This document shows, piece by piece, positions 1 through 11,400 of a stretch of 64,000 bases of DNA. The DNA comes from Bugula neritina (taxonomy: Eukaryota; Bryozoa; Gymnolaemata; Cheilostomatida; Bugulidae): assembly GCA_964035545.1 (NCBI GenBank), contig OZ037772.1, forward strand, positions 8,418,650 to 8,482,649, read 5' to 3'. The translations under genes and the position numbers were made by a program. Position 1 is the first letter of the stretch, and each line of letters opens with the position of its first letter. Under the pieces are notes generated by a model, which had not been told where the DNA came from, ran no database searches, and saw nothing but the letters and a program-made list of their open reading frames with translations.

Positions 1-599
1 GCAGGGTGTCCAGGGTTTGAATCTCAGTGGGACAAAAGCTTTATATGTTTAAATTTTAGAGAAAAAGCTTTTGCAAGAAGCAAAGTAGTTAACTAGGTAG
101 AACATTTAGCAATCTGTATAGCTGGTAAATGTACTGATGAGTTTACCTAGTGGCGTGTGGTGCAATGGTTAGCATATTCGCTTGCAAGCCAGAGGTCTTG
201 GGCTTGAATCCCAGTAAGAACAAACTTTTTTTTAGAGTAAAATAATGAAAAATGATTTTGCCTCTCACTGGGAATCGAAACCGAGTCCTCTGGTTTGCAA
301 GCAAGTGTGCTACTATTACACCCGAGGGCCACTGGGTAAACTTATAACTACATTCCACCCACTTGTTTAAGCTCCACTGGCCTGCCTACAACTCCACCAG
401 TCTTCAGGCTTCCCTAGCCACTCAACTTTTTCGGAGTACTATTACACTTTACTAAAAGCTGAAATAACTTGAAAAAGAATTTTTCTCCCACTGGGAATTG
501 AACCCTAGTCCTCTGGATTGCAAGCAAGTGTGCTACCATTACACCACGGGAGCTACTGGGTAAACACATTATTACAATTAAGTATATTTCAAAACTAAC
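1..599. mobile_element. Cluster of tRNA-like SINE copies (family A)
   Basis: Three copies of a tRNA-like repeat are visible: about 147-235 (+), 253-345 (-) and 484-565 (-). A fragment of a fourth ends near 40. Each has an A-box-like stretch ('gtggtgtaatggttagca'), a B-box-like stretch ('gggttcgaatccc' type) and a shared 5' flank close to 'gtttacccagtgg'. The copy at 484-565 still has a pairable acceptor stem, but its anticodon arm does not pair, so these are SINE-like copies and not working tRNA genes. The 5' half looks most like tRNA-Gln. No coding exon is supported here. The minus-strand gene to the right must continue into or beyond this stretch. Confidence 0.6.
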
Positions 600-1666
600 C
601 AAAAGGAAATGCTTATACTCTACATCCGGGCCAGTTAGAAGCCAGCTCCCTATAAACTGGTTGTAATACTTTTGACCTACGGAGCTCATAACCAAACGGT
701 CGGCAAGCATATCGCTAATTGTCTCCCGGAATCTAGATCTCATCTCGTTTATCTCCTTTAAGTTCTTCTCCGCAGAAAATAATACTGAAATAAGGTTTAA
801 GACCAATTTTAAAGCGAAATAAAGTTTCAAGTTGATCTCAATATTGAGATTTTGATACATTGTCGTAATTTATTAAGCAATTTGAGGAAATAATAATGTA
901 TTGGCAACTATCGAAAAGCATTTTATTCATATTTTTGTACTTCTTGATTTAATTCATACTATTTTTATTTCTTGAGATCATTTAAATCTAAAAACTAAGA
1001 GAGCAGCTGTGGTTAGGGTTAAAGCATTTGCCTAGTAAACACGAAGTCATGGGTTCAAGCCCATACAAAATCCATTGGTGATGTTAGGAAGAGCATCCAG
1101 TCATAATTGCTCCTGTACCTCATCTGATTAATTGTCCTTAGCTCGATTAAACAGAAACCCTTTTCATCAGGGGTTTCTCACAGGGATGGTGACTATAATA
1201 AACTTGCGTGAGTTATTTTAATGTGAAACCTAAGTTTACTATATATAGTATACAATTTTCTACCTATAAAATTTAGTGTATAAATTATTGCTCATCAAGA
1301 TGTTGGCAATTGATAAAATACAGTGCGAATAGCATTAAACAGTTGGCATATAATTTATCTTGACAAGTTGAAAATTTAAATACGTTATTTTTAGAGTGCT
1401 TGAAATTCTTACCCAGTCTTTCTAGATACGTGTCTTCTGTGCTCCAAGTAGCCAGAGCCGAAGGGTTACTGGAGAAGAGCTGGGAGGACTGACTCCTCAC
1501 TTTTGTTTGGTCATCATTCAAAATGGCTGATATTCTACAGAAGAATTTTGCAATAACAAGTTTGCTTTTAAGTTTTGTTAAAATTTTTTTTTGCAAAGTT
1601 AGCCAATAAAAAATACTTAATAATTTGGCTGCATGTATTAAATATTGCATGTTGTACATTGCGTGC

Positions 1667-1732
<66 letters not shown>

Positions 1733-2128
1733 GTGTGCGTGTGTGTGTGTGTGTGTGTGTAGTCCTATATAAGACTGCACAACATTATAAACATTTCATT
1801 CTTTCATGTCCGAAAAATCTAATAACGTATTATTTAGTTATATTTTTACAGACTTTTAAACACCTAAACTAGGTTTCTATAATTTTTTTAACTACCCATA
1901 ACACTACCAATTCTGTGTAGCAAATTTGATTGGTTTAGTTTTTTAAAATCTATTTTAATACTTAATTATTATAGCTGAGAAACAATCACTGCGTTGTATT
2001 TGTTTAATTTAATTTTTTACTCACCGTTTCCTGAAAAACCTGACAAGCCGTAACCGTCTGTCGGATGTGGTTGGAGCTTCAGAAACGGAGAGATTGCTTA
2101 TGTCAGAGTGTTGGTCTGCTTCCGCCAT
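600..2128 (-). CDS. Unrecognised protein-coding gene, 5' part (three exons, runs off the left edge)
   Basis: Three minus-strand exons join in phase: 2128-2025 (ATG in a good 'AACATGG' context, donor GTGAGT, two bases left over), 1534-1413 (acceptor TGTAG, donor GTAAGA, one base left over) and 784-600 (acceptor TTTCAG, donor GTTAGT, the weakest call). The protein starts 'MAEADQHSDISNLSVSEAPT', then a basic stretch 'RRLRLVRFFRKR', then a charged, probably helical part with 'FSAEKNLKEINEMRSRFRET' and 'GSWLLTGPDVEYK'. I recognise no domain, and no membrane segment is obvious. If the last donor is not used, the frame would read into a tRNA-like SINE, so the 3' end is probably outside the window. 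The gene is divergent from the BCL-2-like gene at 4307. Confidence 0.6.
1000..1225 (+). mobile_element. tRNA-Thr-like SINE (family B), intronic
   Basis: The 5' part carries a tRNA head with 'cctagtaaacacgaagtcat' and 'gggttcaagcccat'. The anticodon loop CTAGTAA and flanking stem match tRNA-Thr(AGU). The body contains 'gttaggaagagcatccagtc', a core also seen in the other copies, and the 3' part has the inverted pair 'aaaccctt..aggggtttctcac'. It lies between exons 2 and 3 of the minus-strand gene. Confidence 0.75.
1668..1760. repeat. (TG)n microsatellite
   Basis: About 90 bases of TG dinucleotides with a few CG interruptions, in intron 1 of the minus-strand gene. The open frames it creates on both strands (Cys-Val or Thr-His runs) are artefacts. 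Confidence 0.97.
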
Positions 2129-4306
2129 GTTTAGGGCAAGTCCGGCTTGCTGAAAGTCAGTTTAACAATGCACCACTTGTAGGTGAAGCAGCAAGTCTTA
2201 TTGTGCGGGATTTAGCATTTCAGAAATGCATCAACTATTTGCGATTACATCACTGGATTGTGAAACAAGTAACAATCAATTTTTGTTATTTTATATAATG
2301 TAAAATTGTTTTTCTAGAATGCATGCATGCATGGCTGAAAACAATTTCATAAATAAGAAATAATATTCTGATTTAAGCAATATTTATTTCTTGCCTACTA
2401 TAATATTATATATAGAGTTGAAACTAAACATAAAAATTTAAATACATGAAATAGTTTTTAACTTTAATTGACAGTCCCTTACTGTAATAGGTTAATTAAT
2501 CATGTTTTTAAGACTATACATATATGTTGCATCAACAATTATACCCATTTATGCATGGTAAAATATTTTATTTCTGAAATTTTTATTTTCAAATGATCAA
2601 ACCAATAATTTTGGAGTTGACCAAAATCTAATGACTGAACAAGCAAATAGTTTTCTTTATGGAAACAAGTATATTTGAATTGAAATTTAGAATTTATTAC
2701 TTATTATAAATTAGAAAATAATTATATTATAAGTGCTTTCGCACTGATCTAAATGATATATATAACAGCTGGACAATATAAAGTATAAAAACTTATATGA
2801 CATAATAAGATGTTAAAATAGTATTATACTGATTAGGTTGGAAAAAAAATTGAGAAATAGACAACTGCATTGAGATATATATATATATTATATTGCTTAA
2901 GTTGATAATTATGGAAAATTAATAGGCAAATTCATATATCATGGTGTATTTTAAAATATAGTAAGGTAGTGTATTGAAAGCTCCTGTAGTCTAGGGATTA
3001 GAGTGCCATGGCTCTGTAAACACAAGATAAGTGGTTTGAATCCTGTATAGGCCATTGAAGATGCGAAGAAAAGCATTCAGTGATGATTGCCTTCTGCTGC
3101 TATAGAATATAGTATTTTGTCTGCTGAAAAAAAATCATTTATTTCATCAGGGGTTCTCACAAAGATGGCGACCATAAACCCATGTGGGTTTACAGTGATA
3201 TAGTATATTATGTAACGTTTAATTAATTCATTTTGTTATATCATATACTAAAATGTTGAATAATGATATATATGCTTGTATCCACTTGGCCAATTCCAAA
3301 CAAAGCTGGTCATATACTCAAGTTAGAAAGCAGTTCAAATAGAGTATAATATAGTAAAACACTCAACCTGTTCAACAAAAGCCTAATATTTTGCCTACTT
3401 GCTAAAGTGCTGTAAAAGGCTAACACTAAACAGGGGCTTGTGTAGAGCTATATTTTGAAAAGCTTTACAGCTTTTGCTGTTTTCATTTGCAACAAACAGT
3501 ACTAACTAATAAGGAGAGAGAAGCCTAATCAACTGTACAACAGGTAAAGTGTTTTCAACAGGTAGTTGTATAACTATACAGCATATAGGCTTTACTAATT
3601 TTAACCAATATATTAAATGGCAAACTAAAAAATATGCAATGTTTTTGTCTATTAAAAACTAAAAAGTTATGATTGCAGTTTCAAAAAGTTCAAATATTTC
3701 AAAGAGTAAAACGTTAAGCTACAGAATTATATAATGTTTCGAAACTTAGTTACTTAATTCAAATTAAAAGTGGAAGGAAAAGCAACTCCTTGATTAGCTG
3801 GTTGTTAGCCTATATAGACTGAGATAGACAAGTGACATGTTTAAAACTTGCTTATACCAGGTTGTCTTTAATTGTGTGAAGTACATGTAGAAACTCCATT
3901 GAGAAAACTTTTTTGAACTTAAAAAGTTATACCATATTTTTTCCTCATATATCACAATGTCTAATAATTATTATATAGTATATATTATATAACTATGCAT
4001 ATTACTTATAAGTATTTAAACTAGTATTAATATACTTCACTAATGAGTATGTATAGTGAGCTGAATATGGTTCATGATTGGACAACTCCAATAATTTTTA
4101 AATCATTAGGATAATTTAGTATAAGAGAACAGTATTTATAAGTATATTTAAATTTAAATGAATTTTTGTTATATTACAATGCTAACTTGAGCTCTGAATT
4201 TTTGAAATAAATGTTTGAAATAATTTAAGAAATTTACTGAAAATATTTTCAAGTCTAAACTTTTTATTGCAGTTTACACAGAAATCTGCTGTTTGCTGAT
4301 GAAAGC
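2129..4306. other. Divergent intergenic region
   Basis: This separates the minus-strand gene starting at 2128 from the plus-strand BCL-2-like gene. It is AT-rich and holds one diverged tRNA-Thr-like SINE at about 2980-3205. The probable 5' untranslated exon of the downstream gene is 4273-4306, after acceptor TTGCAG. I see no other coding exon and no clear core promoter. Both genes may draw on it, but that is inference. Confidence 0.4.
2980..3205 (+). mobile_element. tRNA-Thr-like SINE (family B), diverged
   Basis: Recognised by 'tagtctagggattagagtgc', 'ggtttgaatcctgtataggc' and the tail 'catcaggggttctcacaaag'. The core is more diverged than in other copies, so this insertion is probably old. 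Confidence 0.6.
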
Positions 4307-7300
4307 ATGGCTAATTGTAAAGGCTCAGTATCCCTGAATCATATGATGTGTATGCCATATTACAATATCCTGGCAGCTCACTTGCAAAAGAGGTAGGAAA
4401 ATCTGCTACTCAACAAGAAATATCTGATTGCCTAAAGTTTTATATACTGAAAGTTAGGCATATAAAGTTAAAGAAAATCCAATTTTAATTCATAAAACAG
4501 ATTTAATGTACATATTTTGCTTAATTGAAGATTATATAGTCATTTTATTTTATTAAGAAAACCCTGATTGTTTTATTAAATAATTTATTATACTTTTAGT
4601 GGTATAAATTGATTTAATTAACTATAATAAATTATTATTTTTATGGCATGCCAATAACTGATCATTATGAAAATTATTTTCTAATATTAACTGAATAAGC
4701 TACTATATGAATTTTTACTTCCACCAAGGGCAAATAAATTCAAATTGCCTTAAATTAATAAATAAATCATATATATTGTTATGCACATCTTAGCGTGCTA
4801 TGGTATATGTCATATTATATAATGTATAGTATATTATCTTCTATGATATATCATGCTATTCAAATGTATAAATTTTATGACTTTAAAAAAGCTTATTAAC
4901 AAAATGTTTATGACAAAATAGATTCTCATCAACAATTAGATTGAGACAATAAAATTTTATAGCCATACCTCTCAACTTCTCAGTTTAAGTTTTCAGTTCT
5001 CACGCAGGTAATATTTATTAATATAGATGCTAACACTAAACTACTTAAAAACCTAAATAATTCATAGATAAGAATTATATACAATAGATTTCTTGCTATA
5101 GTTTCAGGGAGAAGAACAACAGAGATGTGGAAAGAATATTGCTCCAAGCTTTACCTACTGACTATATAAACACTGCAGCTTTGTTTGACCTTCATCTGTC
5201 AGGTATGTACTGCTACACCAAATTTGTATTTATCTCCTAGGATTTGAACTCTTAGGGGCAGCCATGACCTAGGGGTTATAACACCGGCTTAGGTCAGTAG
5301 TTTAAATCTTAGTACATGCCATTGATGATGTTGGAAGGAGCATCTAATCACATAATTGCTCCTGTGTCCCTTATGAATAAGTCCTTCTTAGCCTGCTTTG
5401 AAGAAAACCCTTTCTATCCGAGGTTTTTCACAAAGATGTAAACTTGAGTAAGATTTTGGTTTGGACTGTTAGGAGGTAGCTGTGAAGTGTGGAGTTATGT
5501 TTCCATGTAATATAAATAGCCATTGAGGAACGCTGCAGACAAGATTATGATATCTTTTATAAATAAATAACATATTTTAGTTCACTATAACAAAGCTAGC
5601 TTTATCTTTTATCTCATGACATATTTTAATTCATTTTAATAATATGTAAAGTAACTATTCTAATAACTATTTATTAGTGTAATACCTTTTCCAGCTACCC
5701 GTGCACTAGAGAAAAACTCTAACAAGCGAAAGAAGATTTGCCAGCACCAACAGAAAGCTATCGTGGCAATCACAGACTTGAATGCCGAGCCAACTGATGC
5801 CAAGGCAGCGTTCAAACACATACTCACACTCTTAGTTTCTCCGGCAGAATGCCAGAGCTGGGGCTCCGTTGGACTGGTAGGCATTTTATATCTAGAAAAA
5901 AAAAGCCTAAAAAGTTTGAAAGTTTATACTGCGTGCGTCATTCTTTTTAAGATGGACTGTAGGAAAGATTCATGTTAAGTGGAGATGCGTTTTTAAACTT
6001 TAAATGAGTTCTGTTCATTTATTTTGGGTAGTTTTACTAAAATATGTTCATGATATATATGCAGAAAAAAAAATAAGAGTCTGAAGTAGCTTTAGAATTT
6101 TTTTTCATTACTATGGCTATATATAAAAGATTTGATAAGTCTTAAAGCTAATTCATAAAAGTAGAGAAGAATTTGAAATTAAACTGTGGTTTAAGAAATT
6201 ATTAATTAAAAATTTTTTTGTCAAAATAAGTTTATCCTAAATTAACATAAGCATGTCTTATACTTAATTAATATATAAAGCCATATATGTTCGATTATAA
6301 AAAAATCTCCTTTAGAGATTGCCAAGTCTTGTTTTCTTACTGAAACACATTTGTTATAACACGTGTAAATTTCAAGCATTTTAGCTAGGAGTTCAGAATT
6401 TGTGTATTCAAATTGCAAGAAATGAAACAATACTTTGAAAGCTTTTATTGAAATTAGATCAAATTATTAATTATTGTTAGTTGCTATGGTAACTATAACA
6501 TATTCAAAGTGATCTCTATTGTACAGGTCGTAGGGTTGTTAACAGACCAAGTGCACAGACTAGCAGAGCTCTATGTTCAGTACGAACCTACTGTGTTCAT
6601 GCATAGGATACTGGAGGTGGTTTCATACACACTAGAGTTCCTTGATGAGCACCTCTCCTGCTTTATTGAGCAGTCTGGTGGATTTGAGGTATCAACTTAG
6701 GGAATTCCCTTCATGTAACCTTGGAGATTCCCTTAATGTGACTTTGGGGATTCCCTTTATGTGAATTTGGGGATTCCCTTCATGTAACTCCGTGGCCTAA
6801 GGATTAATAGAGCGTTTGTTTAGTAAACGCAAAGTTGTGGGCTTGAATTTTGGCAAAGGCCATTGGTGATTTTAGGAAGAGCATCCAGTCATAATTACTC
6901 CTGTTCTCTATATGAATGAATCTTTAGCCTGATTTAACAAAAAACCCTTTCTATTTAGGGGTTTTTCACAGGGATAGTGATTATAAACTTGTATGAGTTT
7001 CTGTTTAAAAGAAAACGTATCTCTAGCTATTATGAATATATTTTTTTTCAAGTATGTTTGAATCAGAATAAATTTAGAAACTATTAAAATTATTGTACTG
7101 TTATATACCTGTTTATAATAATAACCTACAAATCACACACACTTAGTTATTCTAGCCATGAATAGCATTTTAGTGATCTATTTATATGTATTGCTATTTT
7201 GGTATGACGTATTTTATAGCGCATCATTATACTATGTCATAGCATTTCATATATCGAAACGCAGTCATATATTTAGGGCATAATATAGTAGGCTTGCAAT

Positions 7301-7369
7301 TTGTAATTCTTAAATGTTTTTTTTTTGTAGAGCCGTTCAAATCAAGCCTGCAACAATCAAGAGACTTGA
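4307..7369 (+). CDS. BCL-2-family-like protein 1 (five exons, 187 aa)
   Basis: Exons 4307-4392, 5108-5202, 5695-5876, 6527-6688 and 7331-7369 all have GT-AG borders and join in one frame (phases 2, 1, 0, 0) to a stop at 7367. The ATG at 4307 follows 'GAAAGC' and is preceded by a spliced 5' untranslated part. The product carries a BH1-like segment 'CQSWGSVGL' + 'VVGLLTDQ' and, about 45 residues on, a BH2-like segment 'HLSCFIEQSGGFE'. The spacing and the introns in BH1 and at the end of BH2 fit the BCL-2 fold, whose members regulate mitochondrial apoptosis. BH3 is not obvious. The last exon adds only 12 residues, so the usual C-terminal membrane anchor is missing or lies on another last exon. 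Exon structure matches the gene at 18370-21302. Family assignment is by motif only. Confidence 0.6.
5254..5460 (+). mobile_element. tRNA-Thr-like SINE (family B), intron 2 of BCL-2-like gene 1
   Basis: Shares 'catgacctaggggttataac', the core 'gatgttggaaggagcatcta' and the 3' 'aaccctttctatccgaggtt' fold. The B box is degraded ('agtttaaatct'). Confidence 0.6.
6786..7002 (+). mobile_element. tRNA-Thr-like SINE (family B), intron 4 of BCL-2-like gene 1
   Basis: Has 'gtttagtaaacgcaaagttg', 'attttaggaagagcatccag' and 'ccctttctatttaggggttt'. Just upstream (about 6700-6785) are three to four near repeats of 'ttcccttcatgtaac/ctttggggattc'. The SINE sits downstream of this short tandem repeat. Confidence 0.7.
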
Positions 7370-8453
7370 GAAAAGAGCAATTTTCAATTAATTGATTTGT
7401 TGAATTGTAATTATATTACTTATAGTTATTGTTATGAAATGCAACTCCCTGTATTGATAAATATATTCAAGTATATGAAACTGTTTTCTTATAAACTACA
7501 TTAAATGGCTTCCATGTGTGTAGCTATGGAAACCAATACACAAAAAAAAGGAAATTAAAATACTGGTTTATAAGCATGCAGTAGTTGAAAGAATTTTCAG
7601 TACATTGAGTAGCTTAGAGTATAGGGCAAGACAGAATAGATAAATATCGAGTAGTGCAATACAGTATAGAATGTTGCAATACAATATAAAATAGTACAAT
7701 ACCATATAAAATAGTACAATACCATATAGAGTAGTGCAATACAATACAGAGTGGTGCAATACAATACAGAGTGGTGCAATACAATATAAAATAGTGCAAT
7801 ACAGTATAAAGTAGTGCAATACAATATAGAGTAGTGCAATACAATAATATATAGGACTAGTTTAGAATAGGATAAATGCTTGGATGAGACATTGAAGAAC
7901 CAAATATATATCGGAAATTCTCAATAAGAAAACTGCATCCTTATAAAAGGGTATTTAAAAATTAATTATCATAGTTATAAGTTGAACATGAAAGCATGTC
8001 ACAATGTTTGGTATTTGCGGTAACTCTAAAACACTTTGTTGAAAATATATAAAATCATTGATAACTAATTGTGCAGTAAATAATATACATTCTAATTAAA
8101 GTTTCTGACTATAGACATTTATTTATTATGGTAAAGTCATTGAATATGTAGTTGCTGCTTATTATAACATTACAAAAAATTGAGTGTAAAAACAACAATT
8201 TATTTGATAATGCAAATAAAATTTTATGTTAGTGACAGAATATAAATAAAACTTTTAGTGAAAATATTTTATTAAAATTACAATTTCAAACTTTTTTTAG
8301 TATATAGTGTTATATTTATAATGCAAAATTAAATGCAGCAAGTAATAGAAATTGCAAAACAAATCAAATTTAAAAGAAAATCAAAATTTTTATTAATTCT
8401 ATTCACTAAAGTGCTGCAGCCAAACAGTATTTATATATTTCTGTTTTGTAACT
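7370..8453. other. Spacer between two convergent genes, with a minisatellite
   Basis: The plus-strand BCL-2-like gene ends at 7369 and the minus-strand cotransporter gene ends at 8454, so both 3' UTRs should lie here. The main feature is the 20-bp minisatellite listed separately. The rest is AT-rich with no supported exon. Confidence 0.5.
7640..7850. repeat. 20-bp minisatellite
   Basis: About ten copies of a unit near 'agtagtgcaatacaatatag' in tandem with small changes. Because 20 is not a multiple of three, the minus strand is open in all frames with Tyr-Cys-rich repeats. I do not regard those frames as genes. Confidence 0.9.
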
Positions 8454-11400
8454 TTAAGCAAAGAAGCCCCACATGAAGAAACCAAACCCTACAACTATAA
8501 CAAGGTTCATTTCTACAAACAGTTTTCCCCATTTTGACTCTTTAGTGCTAATCACAACTTTCTCAGCGCTGTTCTCTCCTGCGGCAGCATTTTTCTCTTC
8601 TAGTCCACAGAACCAGGACAGCAGACAAGCTTTTAGTCTGCTCCGCTGCTGAGTTGGCGCCTCCTCAATCTCACTTTGACTCTCTTCCTTTTCCTGATTG
8701 ACCAATAACAAAATATTTTAATAAATTGAAAAATTAATAGGCTATTCATAAAATTGACCATGTAAACCAGTTTATGATTCTTCACATAAAATTTACTTAA
8801 ATTCTATTAACAACTTTTTATCAAATTTATGCTCAAATAAAAACTGAACAATTCTCATGCATGTGACCTTGTGGCTAAATATTGTAAAAGTCCATTATCT
8901 ACTAAACTGCAATTGACTTTTCTACTTTGGAATTCTCGAAATAAGTTCCTTTCAAGCACAAAAAAATTCAAACTACTTAGAAAACTATAAACTAAAAGTT
9001 TAGGCTGATATCATGATTGCTTAACGTAACTTACTTCTCCATCTTTTTTGACTTTCACTTCCCAGTTTTTATTGTACTGATCTTTAGTCCACCACGTTGT
9101 CTTATAAATCTAAGAAAATCAATAGTCATTGTATCAGCTGTGAATAGTGTAGGATACAAAACAAACAACTAAGTTTATGACTATTTAATTAAAATTAAAG
9201 ATGCTTGTGCATATGTATATAAATGTTAATAATAGCAGAAATTATAAACTCATAATTGAGAAAATGATTATAATTTTTAGTGCAGTAAAACCTACATTTT
9301 TGAATGAAATGAAAAGTATTCTTTACTATACACAAATATCCACATAATATTTCAACCATTTTTAAAACTAAAATGGAAAGAAGTAAACACTGCACTAAAA
9401 TGCATGTTTGCAGTATTAAATATATTGTTTGAAGGCATATATAGAGAATTACAACTGAGCTTGTCTTAAACAGCTACATCATAACAATTTTTCTATAATG
9501 ACAACTCCCGTCATTATTTACTCATTGCATTAAAATATTATGCTTAGCAGTTTAGCTATTTGATGAGGTTTTACCAGCTGAGGAGAGGGGGGCTTGGTTA
9601 GGATGCTCACAATCCAAATCACACTGATTGAAAGGGCAAAGAGGAAGATTCCAAAGTGGAGGTAGTGTATTCCATACACTATCCACGGTCTTGTTTCTGG
9701 TTGGCCACAAGTCGGGGCGGTATATGCAAAGTCCGCAATCATTCGTGCCACCCCTACTATAAATCCGACTAGCAATCCAGCGAAGGCACCCTGTTTTAGA
9801 TATTCAATATTCATATCAATCCGTATAAACTTTATCTAAATTAGTTTAGAGATTCAATAAGAAAGAATAAATGTAAATTCAAAATAAAATTAGTTTAACT
9901 TGGCCCATGCATCTGAGTTGCTATTATTATACAATATTATATTCTAATTTTATGTTATGTATAGTGCAGAAATAATCAATCAAAATGCACACTATATAAT
10001 TACACAATATTGGACCGCATAGATTAAAACTTACATATAAATTATAAAGTATACATATAAATTAAACTATAAATTTGTAAACATGCATAATATTGTAAGA
10101 ATTCAAAAAAACCATGTTGATAAGGTACTAATACTGCTGGTGTTTTAAACCATGCAGATATGATCGTAATAATTTTTTTACATTAAGACATAAAATGAAG
10201 ATGTGAGAAGACTTTGCACAATAAAGTGCTACTAACAACAAGCCAAACTTGAATGCATTTCATCACAGTACATGGTTATATATCTTCAATATGCAATATT
10301 GTAATATCAAACCATATATTAAAATTACCAAAACACTTAGTCACAGACCCACCTATTTTAAACTGCATTTTATTAAATTTTGTTCAGTCAAATTCTATAA
10401 AATGTATAAAATAATTTTCCTACATAATATATTTATTTTAGTTTTACACTAAAAAATATTATATTACACTACATATTATATATTTTTTACTCTATATTAT
10501 CTACATGTTATTCGACATAATATATTTTCTATGCTATACTGTATAATCTACATATTTTATTCTATGTTCTATAAAACATAACTTTTTAGGTATGTAATAC
10601 TTACACTTGGATTATAAAATTAACTTATATTTCACCTTTTCATTAGCCCTTGTTGTCATGACACCCATCATATACACAGCACCAACAGGGGGAGACAAAT
10701 ACGATGATATAGATTGTAGGTAGTTGAAGAGTTGTCCTCCCTGACCTCGGTCAATTATGGAAAGCCAAGGAATAGATATTCCAACAAATACTAATGTGAA
10801 AATTCTAAAATAAAAATGTGGGGAAGAGAAACTCCTTATTGAATGTATATATATTAAAATAAAATTTATAAATTAATAAAAATGAAGTTATATAAAATGC
10901 ATCAATATATTTTTTCTTTTTGTGTTTTTGTATATATAGTGCCCTATTTTGAGCATTAAAATTTATTTCACATATTTAAATTAGTGTAAAATTTTCATTG
11001 GATATTTTATAGAAGTTAAAGATATTCAAATGAGCTTAATAATTATTATTACCAAAAAATTCTAATATAAGCTTATATAAGCAAACACCGAATGTTAGAG
11101 TCCGTTCTTTAAATTATTTTCAGAGTGTCAGGGCGTAACGCATTAGATAACATACACATTCCCCTACCTTCCTACCAACATCAACTCTCTATCCGAGGCA
11201 TTCTTTCTGGCAAGTTTCCAAATGTCAAGTGTGAACACCGTGCTGCCGGAATTAAAGATGGAGGTGAGTGAGCTCATCAGAGCAGCCAACATGGCCGCCA
11301 GCATCAAACCTCTCAATCCTGAAAAGGTGTAACAGCTTTATCAACACTATATACACAGCTTTGAAACAAAACAAGTTACTGCTGTAGCCTCCATGAGGTC

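Noticed and set aside
487..560. Functional tRNA gene on the minus strand
   Set aside because: Acceptor stem and B box look good, but the anticodon arm does not pair and the sequence is one of a repeat family.
1568..1872. Open frames of Cys-Val or Thr-His repeats
   Set aside because: Translation of the (TG)n microsatellite.
2065..2298. 77-codon plus-strand open frame
   Set aside because: It is opposite exon 1 of the minus-strand gene, which has a start codon, a GTGAGT donor and phase match to the next exon. The plus frame has none of these.
7568..7844. Tyr-Cys-rich open frames in three minus-strand frames
   Set aside because: Translation of the 20-bp minisatellite. Being open in all frames is a property of the repeat.
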